Below the pieces are notes generated by a model that saw only the letters and a list, made by a program, of their open reading frames with translations, was not told the DNA's origin and searched no databases. From contig NZ_CP034593.1 in assembly GCF_003971195.1 (NCBI RefSeq), forward strand, positions 2,232,001-2,296,000: DNA of 64,000 nucleotides. The letters run 5' to 3'. Source of the DNA: Flaviflexus ciconiae. Its GTDB lineage: Bacteria; Actinomycetota; Actinomycetes; Actinomycetales; Actinomycetaceae. Both the position numbers and the translations under genes were made by a program. Below, one piece after another: positions 45,917 through 54,528 of the stretch (within the stretch, counting starts at the first letter, position 1; the number at the start of each line of letters is the position of its first letter).

Positions 45917-45989
45917 CGCGCCCGGAGGGATTCGAACCCCCAACCTTCTGATCCGTAGTCAGATGCTCTATCCGTTGAGCTACGGGCGC
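45917..45989 (-). tRNA. tRNA-Arg (anticodon ACG)
   Basis: A 73-base cloverleaf: acceptor stem GCGCCCG/CGGGCGC, D-arm GCTCAACGGATAGAGC, anticodon stem TCTGA/TCAGA around loop CTACGGA (anticodon ACG, read as ICG after deamination), and T-arm GGGGGTTCGAATCCCTC. The CCA end is not encoded. It reads CGN arginine codons. Confidence 0.95.
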
Positions 45990-46103
45990 GTGTCGCTTGG
46001 ACGTCATTCATCATAGCGCTCTTTTTGGGCAATGTGCGAACTCAGTTCGCATGAAAGCCGTCACCATTTGATGTGAGGGGCGCTCAGCCGATGGGTTCCG
46101 GCC

Positions 46104-47381
46104 TTATCCGAGCGTGCGGAGAAGCTGGGCCCTGCGTGGGCGGACCGGGATGTCCCAGGTGCCGACAAATTCCTCAACGTCGCCCTTGAACTGCCTCTTG
46201 AAGTGCAGGACGCCGGCGTCCGAAGCGTCGTCGGTAAAGATACCCGTGATTCCGAACGTGTTGTAGCGGTCCATTCCGTTCTCCGTGGCCCACTCAAACA
46301 TGGCTCGGTGGATGAGGTAAATGCCGTAGTAGGACTGGTATTCGCGGTAGGAACCAGAAAGGAGGTAGACAAGCTCATTCGGGCAGGTAATAAAAAGAGA
46401 ACCGGCAAGAACGATTTCGTTCCCTGCCTCGGCCTGGTGCTTGCGGGTTTCATCAGCGCGTCGCTCCAGTACTTTCAGCCGGTTGTTGGCCTCGTTGCGC
46501 GCGGTACGCTGCTTCTTTGCGAGGTTCTTGCCCTCTGCCTGAAGCATTGCCTCCTGCTCGTCAACGCCCCGGACCTTGGTTCGCAGCTCCTGGGCTTCCG
46601 ACTCGACGCCAGCTAGGTAGTCGTCGCAGTTAAGTGTCGCAACGGGGGCGAAGACCTTCTCGGGTTTGGCCCGCTTGAGTCCCTTGTAGAACTCCATCGC
46701 ATTCGCGGAGATCTTCTGCATCTCCGACCTGTCCGACGTGTGGTCGAGGATTTCCTCCAGAACATCAAACTCGTCCGCTTCGAGGAAGCGGATGGTGACG
46801 CCCGGGGTGCCGACACGGTTGAATCCGGTGCGAACAACCTGACCAACGGACTTCATGACGTCATCGAACGACATTCCCGCAATGTTCTTCGTGTAGAAGA
46901 AGCGTGCCTGGATGTCAGCAGAATCGTAGAATTCCTTCTGCACATTGATGCCGCCAAGCTCAGACATGGTCGCCTTGAAAGTGTCGGCAACCGGATTGTG
47001 CTCCACGGGGGTGATGTCGTCGTAGAACTTCTCCGCAACAAGGGGATTGAAGCGGATCGAGAGGACGCTCCTATCCTTCTTTGCAAACGTCCTGAGTTCG
47101 GAGAAGAAGAAGCGAACGAGATCCCGGTTCGAGTAGTCCATGATCGGGCCGTAAGCGATATTGATCCGCTTAAATACCTTCATCCACGGCTGGTAGCGGA
47201 GCAGAGCGGCGGCCACAATCTTTTCTTCGCCGTCCACGTCGTCCACAACCCCGACTTCGAGAATCTCGGCACCTTCAGAACGCCTCTCCTCTGCATAGCC
47301 GGGGAGTTGCGGGAAAAGCACCCGCTCCTGGCTATAGATGAAGCGGGCGTAGGCGGACTGAGAAAGTCGGGTAAAACGCAT
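46104..47381 (-). CDS. FemX/FemAB-family peptidoglycan bridge aminoacyltransferase
   Basis: A 425-residue protein of the Fem family, which adds amino acids from aminoacyl-tRNA to the lipid-II side chain. It has two GNAT-like halves, with a predicted helical coiled-coil arm between them (about residues 285-335, EAQELRTKVRGVDEQEAMLQ onward, rich in Lys/Glu/Arg) as in FemA and FemX. The C-terminal DRYNTFGITGIF and VLHFKRQFKGDVEEFVGTWD are diagnostic. ATG 47381 is chosen because the frame upstream is proline/threonine-rich shadow sequence. The amino acid transferred is unknown. Co-location with tRNA-Arg is probably chance. Confidence 0.87.
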   Translation of the reverse strand: MRFTRLSQSAYARFIYSQERVLFPQLPGYAEERRSEGAEILEVGVVDDVDGEEKIVAAALLRYQPWMKVFKRINIAYGPIMDYSNRDLVRFFFSELRTFAKKDRSVLSIRFNPLVAEKFYDDITPVEHNPVADTFKATMSELGGINVQKEFYDSADIQARFFYTKNIAGMSFDDVMKSVGQVVRTGFNRVGTPGVTIRFLEADEFDVLEEILDHTSDRSEMQKISANAMEFYKGLKRAKPEKVFAPVATLNCDDYLAGVESEAQELRTKVRGVDEQEAMLQAEGKNLAKKQRTARNEANNRLKVLERRADETRKHQAEAGNEIVLAGSLFITCPNELVYLLSGSYREYQSYYGIYLIHRAMFEWATENGMDRYNTFGITGIFTDDASDAGVLHFKRQFKGDVEEFVGTWDIPVRPRRAQLLRTLG

Positions 47382-48036
47382 GGGACCATTATGCCCCGCC
47401 CCAGGAAGATCATGACCTTCTCGCGGTGCGGCATGCGCCGTCGGTCGGTGGTGGAGGGTGCCGATCGTTGGACCGGTCGTTGGGGCGCCGGTCCTCTGAC
47501 CGGTCGTAAGAGTTATCGCCTGGCTCGGGCCTTTGGGTCTCGCAGTGCTAACGAGAAGTTGTATCGGGGGCTTGGGGAGTGGCCTGCGGTTGCGCATGGC
47601 TTCGAAGGTGCCCGGTTCGGATTGGATGCTTCCGCGGGCGTGCTACGAGCCAGCTACTGTTCTTAATTCCCTCAGTGCCGGGAAATTGGGGAATTGAGTG
47701 GAATGTGAAGGGCGGTTCGGAGCCTGCCAAGATGAAGGCCCTGTGCGTGCTTATGAGGGTGTGGCGAAGTGCTCCTGTGAACATGGTTGGCAATCGTGCA
47801 ACTACCTCTGCACCTTTTTGCGGTCCTATTTTCCCCTTTGCGTGCGTTCGTGTGAAAGTGCTCAAGTTCGTTGAATTGTCGCGGAAAGTTGCGTCATTCA
47901 CAGCTCGAATTGCGCGGTCCAAATTTTGTGGGCGACAAAACATTAAGTACGCAAGTACTAAAGTCCTAGCACTCGCGTACTAATCGGGTTCAGACTAATG
48001 GCGTGCCAATCAATCTCAATGACGAGAGGATCCCCG
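47382..48036. other. Spacer of 655 bases upstream of arcA
   Basis: No gene is supported, although plus-strand frames stay open through 47400-47666. An inverted pair AATTCCC / GGGAATT lies near 47664-47696. The last 100 bases form the arc promoter and contain the AGTACGC / GCGTACT repeat listed separately. No tRNA, IS end or riboswitch recognised. Confidence 0.45.
47946..47981. promoter_or_regulatory. Inverted repeat in the arc promoter
   Basis: AGTACGC (47946-47952) and GCGTACT (47975-47981) are exact complements 22 bases apart, with a further AGTACT palindrome at 47954-47959. TACTAAT at 47978-47984 could serve as a -10 element, which would place the repeat over the core promoter about 55 bases before the arcA ATG. 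The regulator (ArgR, an FNR/CRP protein or another) cannot be named; neither consensus fits well. Confidence 0.45.
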
Positions 48037-49260
48037 ATGACATTCCGCGTTGCATCTGAAGTAGGAAAGCTTCGCCAGGTAATTGTCCACCGCCCTGGGC
48101 GCGAGATGGACCGCCTTACCCCTACTAATAAAGACGAACTGCTTTTCGATGATGTTCTGTGGACTCAGAAGGCCCAGGAAGAACACGATGATTTTGTTGC
48201 CTCGATGCGTAAAGAGGACGTCGAGGTTCTCTACGTCGAAGAGCTGCTAGCCGAAACGCTCGAAAACCCACAGGCCCGCCACTACGTGAGCGATGAGACG
48301 TTTGAAGAGCGGTGGTACGGCATCAACGGCACGCAGATCATGCGGGAGTACGCGGATAGCCTGTCGCCCAAGGATCTGGCCGAGCTGGTCATTGCCGGCA
48401 TCACCAAGACTGAGCTTGTTGCTATTATGGGTCGGTCGGACTCGGCGTATCTTGCTCGGGCAGAGAACGACTTCATGGTTCTCCGTTGCCTCCCCAACCA
48501 CCTCTTCACCCGCGACACCTCTTGCTGGGTTTTCGATGGTGTCTCCATTAACTCCATGCAGAAGGTTGCTCGCCAGCGCGAAACCATCAACTTCGAAGCG
48601 ATCTACCGGTGGCACCCCAGGTTCAGGGACGAGGACTTTAAGAAGTGGTCCGGCGGCATGGCAGACAGGGCTGCGACGATCGAAGGTGGCGATGTTGAGG
48701 TCATCGGCAACGGTGCCGTTCTCGTGGGGATTTCTGAACGCACCACGGCAGCCGGATTTGAACGCCTTGCTCGTAGCCTCCTCTGGAACGGTGAAGCACA
48801 GCGCGTCATCGGTGTCCTCATGAAGAGTGAGCGTGCGCAGATGCACCTCGACACCGTTATGACAATGGTCAACGAGACGACGTTCCTCAAATACGCCCAC
48901 CTTGGAATGCTTCCTACCGTGACGATCACCAAGGGTGGTCGTCCGGGAGAGATCAACGTCGAGACCGCCCCCGGCGAAGATATGCACAAGGTTCTCGCAA
49001 AGGCCCTCGATGTTCCCGAGGTTCGTATCCTCACCACCCCGGAAGACGACTTCGCAGCCGAACGTGGCCAGTGGAACGACTCCTGCAACGTGCTCGCCCT
49101 CGAACCGAACGTCGTTGTTGCCTACGACCGCAACGTAACAGCCAACGAGTACCTGGAATCCGAGGGAGTGCGAGTCGTCACCATGCCAGGTGGAGAACTC
49201 GGCCGTGGCCGCGGTGGCCCCAGGTGCATGAGTTGCCCAACTATTCGAGACGAAATCTAA
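48037..49260 (+). CDS. arcA: Arginine deiminase
   Basis: A 407-residue amidinotransferase-fold enzyme that converts arginine to citrulline and ammonia. [20 protein letters not shown] at the N-terminus, the MRREY-like MREYADSL region, [19 protein letters not shown] and the nucleophile Cys397 in GGPRCMSCP match arginine deiminases. ATG 48037 has GAGAGG eight bases upstream and is preferred over an ATG 39 bases earlier. It heads an operon with ornithine carbamoyltransferase (34 bases on) and carbamate kinase. No arcD-type arginine/ornithine antiporter accompanies it, unlike most fermentative arc operons. Confidence 0.95.
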   Translation: MTFRVASEVGKLRQVIVHRPGREMDRLTPTNKDELLFDDVLWTQKAQEEHDDFVASMRKEDVEVLYVEELLAETLENPQARHYVSDETFEERWYGINGTQIMREYADSLSPKDLAELVIAGITKTELVAIMGRSDSAYLARAENDFMVLRCLPNHLFTRDTSCWVFDGVSINSMQKVARQRETINFEAIYRWHPRFRDEDFKKWSGGMADRAATIEGGDVEVIGNGAVLVGISERTTAAGFERLARSLLWNGEAQRVIGVLMKSERAQMHLDTVMTMVNETTFLKYAHLGMLPTVTITKGGRPGEINVETAPGEDMHKVLAKALDVPEVRILTTPEDDFAAERGQWNDSCNVLALEPNVVVAYDRNVTANEYLESEGVRVVTMPGGELGRGRGGPRCMSCPTIRDEI

Positions 49261-49294
49261 CCAACACCCTCCCGTATTGAAAGGACCATGGCTC

Positions 49295-50296
49295 ATGACC
49301 ATCAATTTGAAAGGCCGACCGTTTCTCAAGGAAGTCGACTTCACTCCAGAAGAGTGGCTCTACCTTCTTGAACTAGCAGCTGAGCTCAAGGCGGCGAAGA
49401 AGGCCGGTACTGAGAAGCAGTACCTCAAGGGCAAGAACATCGCTCTGATCTTCGAGAAGACCTCCACGAGGACCCGTTGCTCCTTCGAGGTCGGTGCCTA
49501 CGACCAGGGTGCCAACATCACCTACCTTGATCCGAGTGGGTCGCAGATGGGACACAAGGAATCCGTTGAGGATACCGCCCGCGTCCTCGGCCGGATGTTT
49601 GATGGAATCGAATTCCGCGGACATAAGCAGGAGCACGTAGAAACCCTTGCGAAGCTCGCCGGCGTCCCCGTCTGGAACGGCCTCACCGACGACTGGCATC
49701 CCACCCAGGTCCTCGCCGACCAGCTGACGATGCATGAGTCATCCGGGAAGCCCTACAACGAGATCACCTTCGCCTTCGTTGGTGACACTCGCAATAACGT
49801 CGCCAACTCGCTCCTCGTTGGTGGTGCCCTGATCGGCATGAACGTCAAGATGGTCGGCCCCAAGGAACTTGAGACCATCCCCGAGGTTCGGGAACTCGCA
49901 GCCAAGCTCGCCGAGAAGTCCGGTGCACAGATCACCTACGAAACCGATCCGAAGGAAGGCGTCAAGGACTGCGACTTCATCTACACCGACATCTGGGTTT
50001 CCATGGGTGAGCCGGACGAAGTATGGGATGCGCGTATTAAGCAGCTCTCGCCCTACCAGGTGAACCGTGAACTGCTCGACGCAACGGGCAAGGACGCGAA
50101 GTTCCTGCACTGCCTGCCGGCATTCCACGACCGCAACACCACGGTTGGTGAAGACATCTTCCAGAAGACTGGCCTCGACGGTCTCGAAGTCTCCAACGAT
50201 GTCTTCGAATCGGAAGACTCCCTGGTCTTCGACGAGGCAGAGAACCGCATGCACACCATCAAGGCCGTCATGGTCGCCACGCTTGGTGAGGAGTGA
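49295..50296 (+). CDS. arcB: Ornithine carbamoyltransferase (catabolic context)
   Basis: A 333-residue transcarbamylase. The carbamoyl-phosphate loop STRTR is at 57-61, HPTQ at 135-138, the ornithine-binding SMG loop at 236-238 and HCLP at 272-275. In this operon it should split citrulline with phosphate into ornithine and carbamoyl phosphate. Anabolic and catabolic forms cannot be told apart by motif; position between arcA and arcC favours the catabolic role. ATG 49295 has GAAAGGA 10 bases upstream. It ends one base before the arcC ATG. Confidence 0.93.
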   Translation: MTINLKGRPFLKEVDFTPEEWLYLLELAAELKAAKKAGTEKQYLKGKNIALIFEKTSTRTRCSFEVGAYDQGANITYLDPSGSQMGHKESVEDTARVLGRMFDGIEFRGHKQEHVETLAKLAGVPVWNGLTDDWHPTQVLADQLTMHESSGKPYNEITFAFVGDTRNNVANSLLVGGALIGMNVKMVGPKELETIPEVRELAAKLAEKSGAQITYETDPKEGVKDCDFIYTDIWVSMGEPDEVWDARIKQLSPYQVNRELLDATGKDAKFLHCLPAFHDRNTTVGEDIFQKTGLDGLEVSNDVFESEDSLVFDEAENRMHTIKAVMVATLGEE

Positions 50297-50297
50297 C

Positions 50298-51269
50298 ATG
50301 AGAATCGTTGCAGCTTTGGGAGGCAACGCGCTTCTTGAACGTGGTCAGAAGCCCGATGCCAACCCTCAGATCGAGAACGTGAAATCGGCTGTCAACTCGC
50401 TTGGGCTGCTGGCTGATGAGCACGATCTTGTCCTGACACACGGCAACGGTCCCCAGGTGGGTGTTCTCGCCCTCCAGTCAGCGAACGATGACTCACTATC
50501 CGAGCCGTACCCCTTTGACACGCTCGGTGCGATGACCCAGGGAATGATCGGGTACTGGATGCTGCAGGCACTCCAGAATAGATTGCCCGATCGGCCCATT
50601 GCTTCAATTGTTAACCAGACGCTTGTTCTTGCTGGCGACCCCGCCTTCCAGAACCCCACGAAGTTCGTGGGTGCCGTCTACACGGAGGATGAGGCAAAGC
50701 AGTTCGAGAAGGAACGCGGATGGGTCATGCGCGAAGACGGCAAGTACTGGCGTCGCGTAGTCCCCTCTCCGCAGCCCCAACGGATTGTTGAGACCCGGAT
50801 CATCCGCACGCTCGTCGATTCGGGAGCTGTCGTTGTCTGCTCGGGTGGCGGCGGTATCCCCGTTGTTCGCGATGAAGAAGGCAACCGGGTTGGCATTGAA
50901 GCAGTTATCGATAAGGACCTGACAGGTTCAGTCCTTGCCGAGGCACTCGACGCAGACATCTTCATGATCCTCACTGACGTGCCGGCGGTACTCGATAACT
51001 ACGGAACTCCCGAAGAGACGGAGATCCGTTCGGCCACACCGGCAATGATGCGGTCGAAGGGATTCGCTGCAGGATCCATGGGACCGAAGGTTGAAGCTGC
51101 ATGCCGCTTCGTCGAGCTGACCGGCAATGTCGCTGCGATCGGCCGTCTTGAGGACTGCGTGAAGATCATCAACGGCGAGGCCGGCACCATCATCACCCCC
51201 GGCGGCTACTACGGCGGAGTTGTCGACGGACGCCCCAATACATTCAATCCCGACAAGATAACCGAATAA
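50298..51269 (+). CDS. arcC: Carbamate kinase
   Basis: A 323-residue amino-acid-kinase-fold enzyme. MRIVAALGGNALLERG, LTHGNGPQVGVLALQ, VVCSGGGGIPVV and the lysine-containing IDKDLTGSVLAEAL are the expected motifs. It transfers phosphate from carbamoyl phosphate to ADP, the ATP-yielding last step of the arginine deiminase route. The ATG has GAGGAG overlapping the arcB stop region. A hairpin pair separates it from the amidinotransferase gene, so the latter may be expressed at a different level. Confidence 0.95.
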   Translation: MRIVAALGGNALLERGQKPDANPQIENVKSAVNSLGLLADEHDLVLTHGNGPQVGVLALQSANDDSLSEPYPFDTLGAMTQGMIGYWMLQALQNRLPDRPIASIVNQTLVLAGDPAFQNPTKFVGAVYTEDEAKQFEKERGWVMREDGKYWRRVVPSPQPQRIVETRIIRTLVDSGAVVVCSGGGGIPVVRDEEGNRVGIEAVIDKDLTGSVLAEALDADIFMILTDVPAVLDNYGTPEETEIRSATPAMMRSKGFAAGSMGPKVEAACRFVELTGNVAAIGRLEDCVKIINGEAGTIITPGGYYGGVVDGRPNTFNPDKITE

Positions 51270-51276
51270 CAAACAT

Positions 51277-51323
51277 CTGGTTGGAAGGAACGTCCTTCTA
51301 GCCAGGCGGGGAGCAATCTCCGC
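51277..51323 (+). terminator. Hairpin pair between arcC and the amidinotransferase gene
   Basis: CTGGTTGGAAGGA (51277-51289) and TCCTTCTAGCCAG (51293-51305) pair fully if G-U pairs are allowed, around an ACG loop. A second, smaller stem, GCGGGGAG / CTCCGC, follows at 51306-51323. There is no T run, so this may be an attenuator or an mRNA-processing/stabilising element. Confidence 0.5.
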
Positions 51324-51370
51324 AGAACTCCAGCACCAACAACGGTGTTGATACCAGGAGGAAAGTAACC

Positions 51371-52498
51371 ATGACGAAAATCGTCAATTCATGGAACGAC
51401 TTTGACCCGCTGAAGCATGTCATTGTCGGAAAGGCTGACTTCACGGTCATCCCCGATGAAGAGCCGGCAACCTCAGAGAAGGTCCCTGTCGACTCGGAGA
51501 TGCGCGGTATGTGGGGCCCCCGTCCCACCGAAACCGTGGAGAAGGCAAACGAAGCACTCGACCGCCTCGCAAAGGAACTGGAGAACCGCGGAGTTAAGGT
51601 TGACCGCCCAACTCCAATCCAGTGGAACCAGGCCATGATGACCCCCGACTTCCGGGTGCCCTCAGGCCAGACCCAGATGCCGCCCCGCGACATCCTGCTC
51701 ACCATGGGTAACGAGATCATGGCATCCGCCAACTCGTTCCGCTGCCGCTACTTCGAGTACCTCGCATACTGGCCTCTCATGAACCAGTACTTCGAGGAGG
51801 ACCCGGAGTTCAAGTGGTCGCAGGCCCCGCGCCCCCGTCTGACCGACAAGTCGTACAAGCACAACTACTACGATGAGCAGATCACCCTGGAGGAGCGCCT
51901 CGAGCGCACCGCGAACCTCGACTTCGTTACCACCGAAGCAGAGCCGATGTGGGACGCTGCTGACGTACTGCGTCTCGGCAAGGACCTCTTCATCCAGCAC
52001 GGCCTCACCACCAACCGTAAGGCCATGGAGTGGTTCAAGCGCTACTACCCGGAGCACCGCATTCACGCAGTGAACTTCCCGGGTGACCCCTACCCGATCC
52101 ACATCGACGCGACCTTCGTGCCACTTCGCCCGGGCCTCATCATCAACAACCCCGAGCGTCGTCTGCCCGAAGAGCAGCGCAAGATCTTCGAAGCGAACGA
52201 TTGGCAGATTGTGGATGCGGCACCGCCCGCCCACAAGGAGCCGCCGCCGCTGTGCTACTCCTCCGTGTGGCTCTCGATGAACTGCCTCGTACTCGACCAC
52301 AAGAACGTGATCGTTGAGGCCTCCGAGGTCCACCAGCTGGAGCAGATGGAGAAGCTCGGAATGAACCCGATCCCGGTTGACTTCCGTGACGCCTACGCCT
52401 TCGGCGGTGGCCTCCACTGTGCCACGGCAGACGTCTACCGCGAAGGCGACTGCGAGGACTACTTCTCGACCCAGGTCGAGGATCCGACACTCGTCTAG
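51371..52498 (+). CDS. L-arginine:glycine amidinotransferase-like enzyme
   Basis: A 375-residue amidinotransferase. It follows human AGAT block by block: DAADVLRLGKDLF (195 on; AGAT DAADFIRAG), PIHIDATF with His244, SSVWLSMNCLVLD (AGAT SSKWLSMNVLMLD) and GGGLHCATADV with the nucleophile Cys350. These are the Asp/His/Cys triad. AGAT reversibly moves the amidino group between arginine and glycine through a Cys-amidino intermediate. StrB-type inosamine-phosphate amidinotransferases are the alternative, but no aminocyclitol genes are near. Placement right after arcABC suggests that ornithine and arginine are its shared substrates. An AGGAGG lies 6-8 bases before ATG 51371. Confidence 0.88.
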   Translation: MTKIVNSWNDFDPLKHVIVGKADFTVIPDEEPATSEKVPVDSEMRGMWGPRPTETVEKANEALDRLAKELENRGVKVDRPTPIQWNQAMMTPDFRVPSGQTQMPPRDILLTMGNEIMASANSFRCRYFEYLAYWPLMNQYFEEDPEFKWSQAPRPRLTDKSYKHNYYDEQITLEERLERTANLDFVTTEAEPMWDAADVLRLGKDLFIQHGLTTNRKAMEWFKRYYPEHRIHAVNFPGDPYPIHIDATFVPLRPGLIINNPERRLPEEQRKIFEANDWQIVDAAPPAHKEPPPLCYSSVWLSMNCLVLDHKNVIVEASEVHQLEQMEKLGMNPIPVDFRDAYAFGGGLHCATADVYREGDCEDYFSTQVEDPTLV

Positions 52499-52513
52499 TC
52501 CGCCAGCATGGGC

Positions 52514-52547
52514 TTGGGGGAGCCGGGACAACAACCGGCTCCCCCAA
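52514..52547 (+). terminator. Strong hairpin after the amidinotransferase gene
   Basis: TTGGGGGAGCCGG (52514-52526) and CCGGCTCCCCCAA (52535-52547) form a perfect 13-bp stem with an 8-base loop, closing the arc-amidinotransferase unit. The next 176 bases are the promoter region of the following operon. Confidence 0.8.
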
Positions 52548-52723
52548 AGTGCAACCCCACCAATTCTAAACCCAAGTTCAAACTCCATAGTCATTCGCGA
52601 GGGCCAGTGACGAGGCTACACTGATGCAATCTGGTCCCTCGAACCACACCGAAACCTGTCGCCGGCTGATAGCGGCGATAACCCACAGGGCAATGACGCC
52701 CTCCACTCGAAGGAGCGCCACTC

Positions 52724-53686
52724 ATGGCAACTACCGAGACCAGTACCAAGATCAAGGGCTTCGTGACGATGTTCCTATCGTCAAGTGCCATGGGTGGTAT
52801 TGGCGCATTTTCGCGCTACATTGAGGCCCCCGGCATCTTTATCGCCCTGTGCCGTAGCCTCGCGGGCCTTATTATGATGACGCTGATTTTCCTCTTTACT
52901 CAGCGATTCTTCAAGCTCAAGCAACTAAAGATGTCCCCGACAATTGTCTGGAGCGGTATCTTCCTCGGTCTTCTGTCAGGCCTCTACGTTGTTGCCACCC
53001 AGATGACAACGCTCGCGAATGCGGCGTTCCTCATTTACACAGGTCCCATTTACTCAACAATTCTGGCCAGTATCTTCCTGAAGGAACCATTCACGAAGGT
53101 GACTGCCGTATCGCTCACGTCGGTCGTTATCGGCTGCCTCCTGATCATCGGAATCATCAACTATTCCTCGGGTGGCGGATTCACGATCGGCCTCGACCTC
53201 GACCCTGAATACATGACGGGCAACCTTATTGCCTTGGGATCGGGTCTCGCCTACGGCCTCTACCTCTTTACCAGTCGATACCGACAAGATGTTGATTCAG
53301 ACGTGCGATCCTTTACGAACTTTGGCTTCGCTGTCGTCACTCTTCTCATCCTGGTCTTTGCAACGCAGCCTGATCTTTCGGAAATGACAACGCGCGGCTG
53401 GATTGTCCTCGTCATCGCCGCATTCGTTACGGGTGCCATCGCTTTCTACCTGCTGACTGTGGCATCGAAGATCCTGCTTGCCGGCGAGCTCGCGACAATC
53501 TCCTACCAGGAAACCATCATGGCAACCATCCTCGGTATCGCGCTCTTCAGCGAATCACTGACCGCCATGCAGGCACTTGGTGGCGGCCTCATCCTCTTTG
53601 GCGGACTGTTCCAAATCTTTGCCTCGACGCGAAAGAAGAAACCAGCAGGGGCAAATGCGCCTGAAGGAATGGCCGGGATTCACTAG
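52724..53686 (+). CDS. DMT/EamA-family transporter (copy 1)
   Basis: A 320-residue protein with ten predicted helices in two EamA halves. The first half ends with ANAAFLIYTGPIYSTILASI, a typical EamA helix 4, followed by FLKEPFTK; the second half has SYQETIMATILGIALFSESL. GAFSRYIEAP lies in the first helix. The family exports or imports amino acids and other small metabolites. It is first in a unit with creatininase and a BCCT transporter and is a paralogue of the interrupted transporter at 56357. The substrate is unknown; glycine, sarcosine or a guanidino compound would fit the setting. Confidence 0.85.
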   Translation: MATTETSTKIKGFVTMFLSSSAMGGIGAFSRYIEAPGIFIALCRSLAGLIMMTLIFLFTQRFFKLKQLKMSPTIVWSGIFLGLLSGLYVVATQMTTLANAAFLIYTGPIYSTILASIFLKEPFTKVTAVSLTSVVIGCLLIIGIINYSSGGGFTIGLDLDPEYMTGNLIALGSGLAYGLYLFTSRYRQDVDSDVRSFTNFGFAVVTLLILVFATQPDLSEMTTRGWIVLVIAAFVTGAIAFYLLTVASKILLAGELATISYQETIMATILGIALFSESLTAMQALGGGLILFGGLFQIFASTRKKKPAGANAPEGMAGIH

Positions 53687-53727
53687 CGAGATGCCTTCAA
53701 CGCTTCAACACAAATATTGGAGAAATC

Positions 53728-54510
53728 ATGGTTAATAAAGAAGTTAACATTACCCGCCTCGATGCCTTTTCCTACCGGGAAGCCATCAAGGACGGAGAGG
53801 CCATTGTCCTCATTCCCGTTGGCGCTCTCGAACAGCACGGGCCGCATATGCCGCTCTACACGGATGCCATGCTGTCCACAAAGATGGCAGAGCTAACCGC
53901 GGAAAATATTGATGCATTGGTTGGCCCAACAATCTGGACGGGATACAAGTCGCAGCAGCGTTCCGGCGGCGGCAACCACATCATCGGTTCGTTCGGGTTC
54001 GATGCTTCTCACGTCATTGAAACCTGCCGCACCCTCGTGCGAGAGTTCCACCGACACGGCGTCAAGAAGATCGGTTTCATCAACGGGCATTACGAGAACT
54101 ACCAGTTCCTCTACGAGGGTGTTGATCTGGCGATGAGGGACATTGCGCACTCTGGTGAAACGACTCCCACCATTTTGTTGCTGTCCTACTGGGATTTCGT
54201 CACTGACGAAACCATTGCAGAACTCTATCCGGATGGATTCCCCGGATGGGACGTGGAGCACGGCGGCGTCATGGAGACGTCCATCATGCTCGAGTACTAC
54301 CCGGATCTTGTGCACATGGACAAGGTGATGGACCTGCCTGCTGCAGAACTCCCGCCTTTTGATGCTTTCCCGGTCGATCCATCCCGGACACCTGAGTCGG
54401 GTTGTCTCTCCTCCGCCGCAGGTTCGACCGCAGAGAAGGGTCGGCTACTGACAAAATCGGTTGTCGATGGGATGTCCCAAGCCCTGCGTGAGCAACTGTC
54501 CGTGCAGTGA
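53728..54510 (+). CDS. Creatininase (creatinine amidohydrolase)
   Basis: A 260-residue metal enzyme interconverting creatinine and creatine. The ligand set Glu35, His37 and Asp46 (GALEQHGPHMPLYTDA), His121 and Glu123 (INGHYEN), plus Trp155, Trp174 and His178 (YWDF, GWDVEHGG) corresponds to that known from Pseudomonas creatininase, including the two tryptophans that distinguish true creatininases from other family members such as MftE or FAPy hydrolases. AGAAATC precedes ATG 53728. It lies between two transporters; no creatinase (creatine to sarcosine and urea) gene is visible. Confidence 0.88.
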   Translation: MVNKEVNITRLDAFSYREAIKDGEAIVLIPVGALEQHGPHMPLYTDAMLSTKMAELTAENIDALVGPTIWTGYKSQQRSGGGNHIIGSFGFDASHVIETCRTLVREFHRHGVKKIGFINGHYENYQFLYEGVDLAMRDIAHSGETTPTILLLSYWDFVTDETIAELYPDGFPGWDVEHGGVMETSIMLEYYPDLVHMDKVMDLPAAELPPFDAFPVDPSRTPESGCLSSAAGSTAEKGRLLTKSVVDGMSQALREQLSVQ

Positions 54511-54528
54511 AGGTGATGGTGACGCATT

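Noticed and set aside
45917..45989. Attachment site duplication of the tRNA-Arg 3' end
   Set aside because: I found no second copy of the tRNA 3' end in the window.
47400..47666. Open plus-strand frame upstream of arcA
   Set aside because: It continues an antisense frame of the FemX gene and has no start signal or family resemblance.
47945..47985. Direct-repeat-like AGTAC sequences as a CRISPR fragment
   Set aside because: Only short palindromic arms are present, without regular spacers or repeat length; an operator explains them better.
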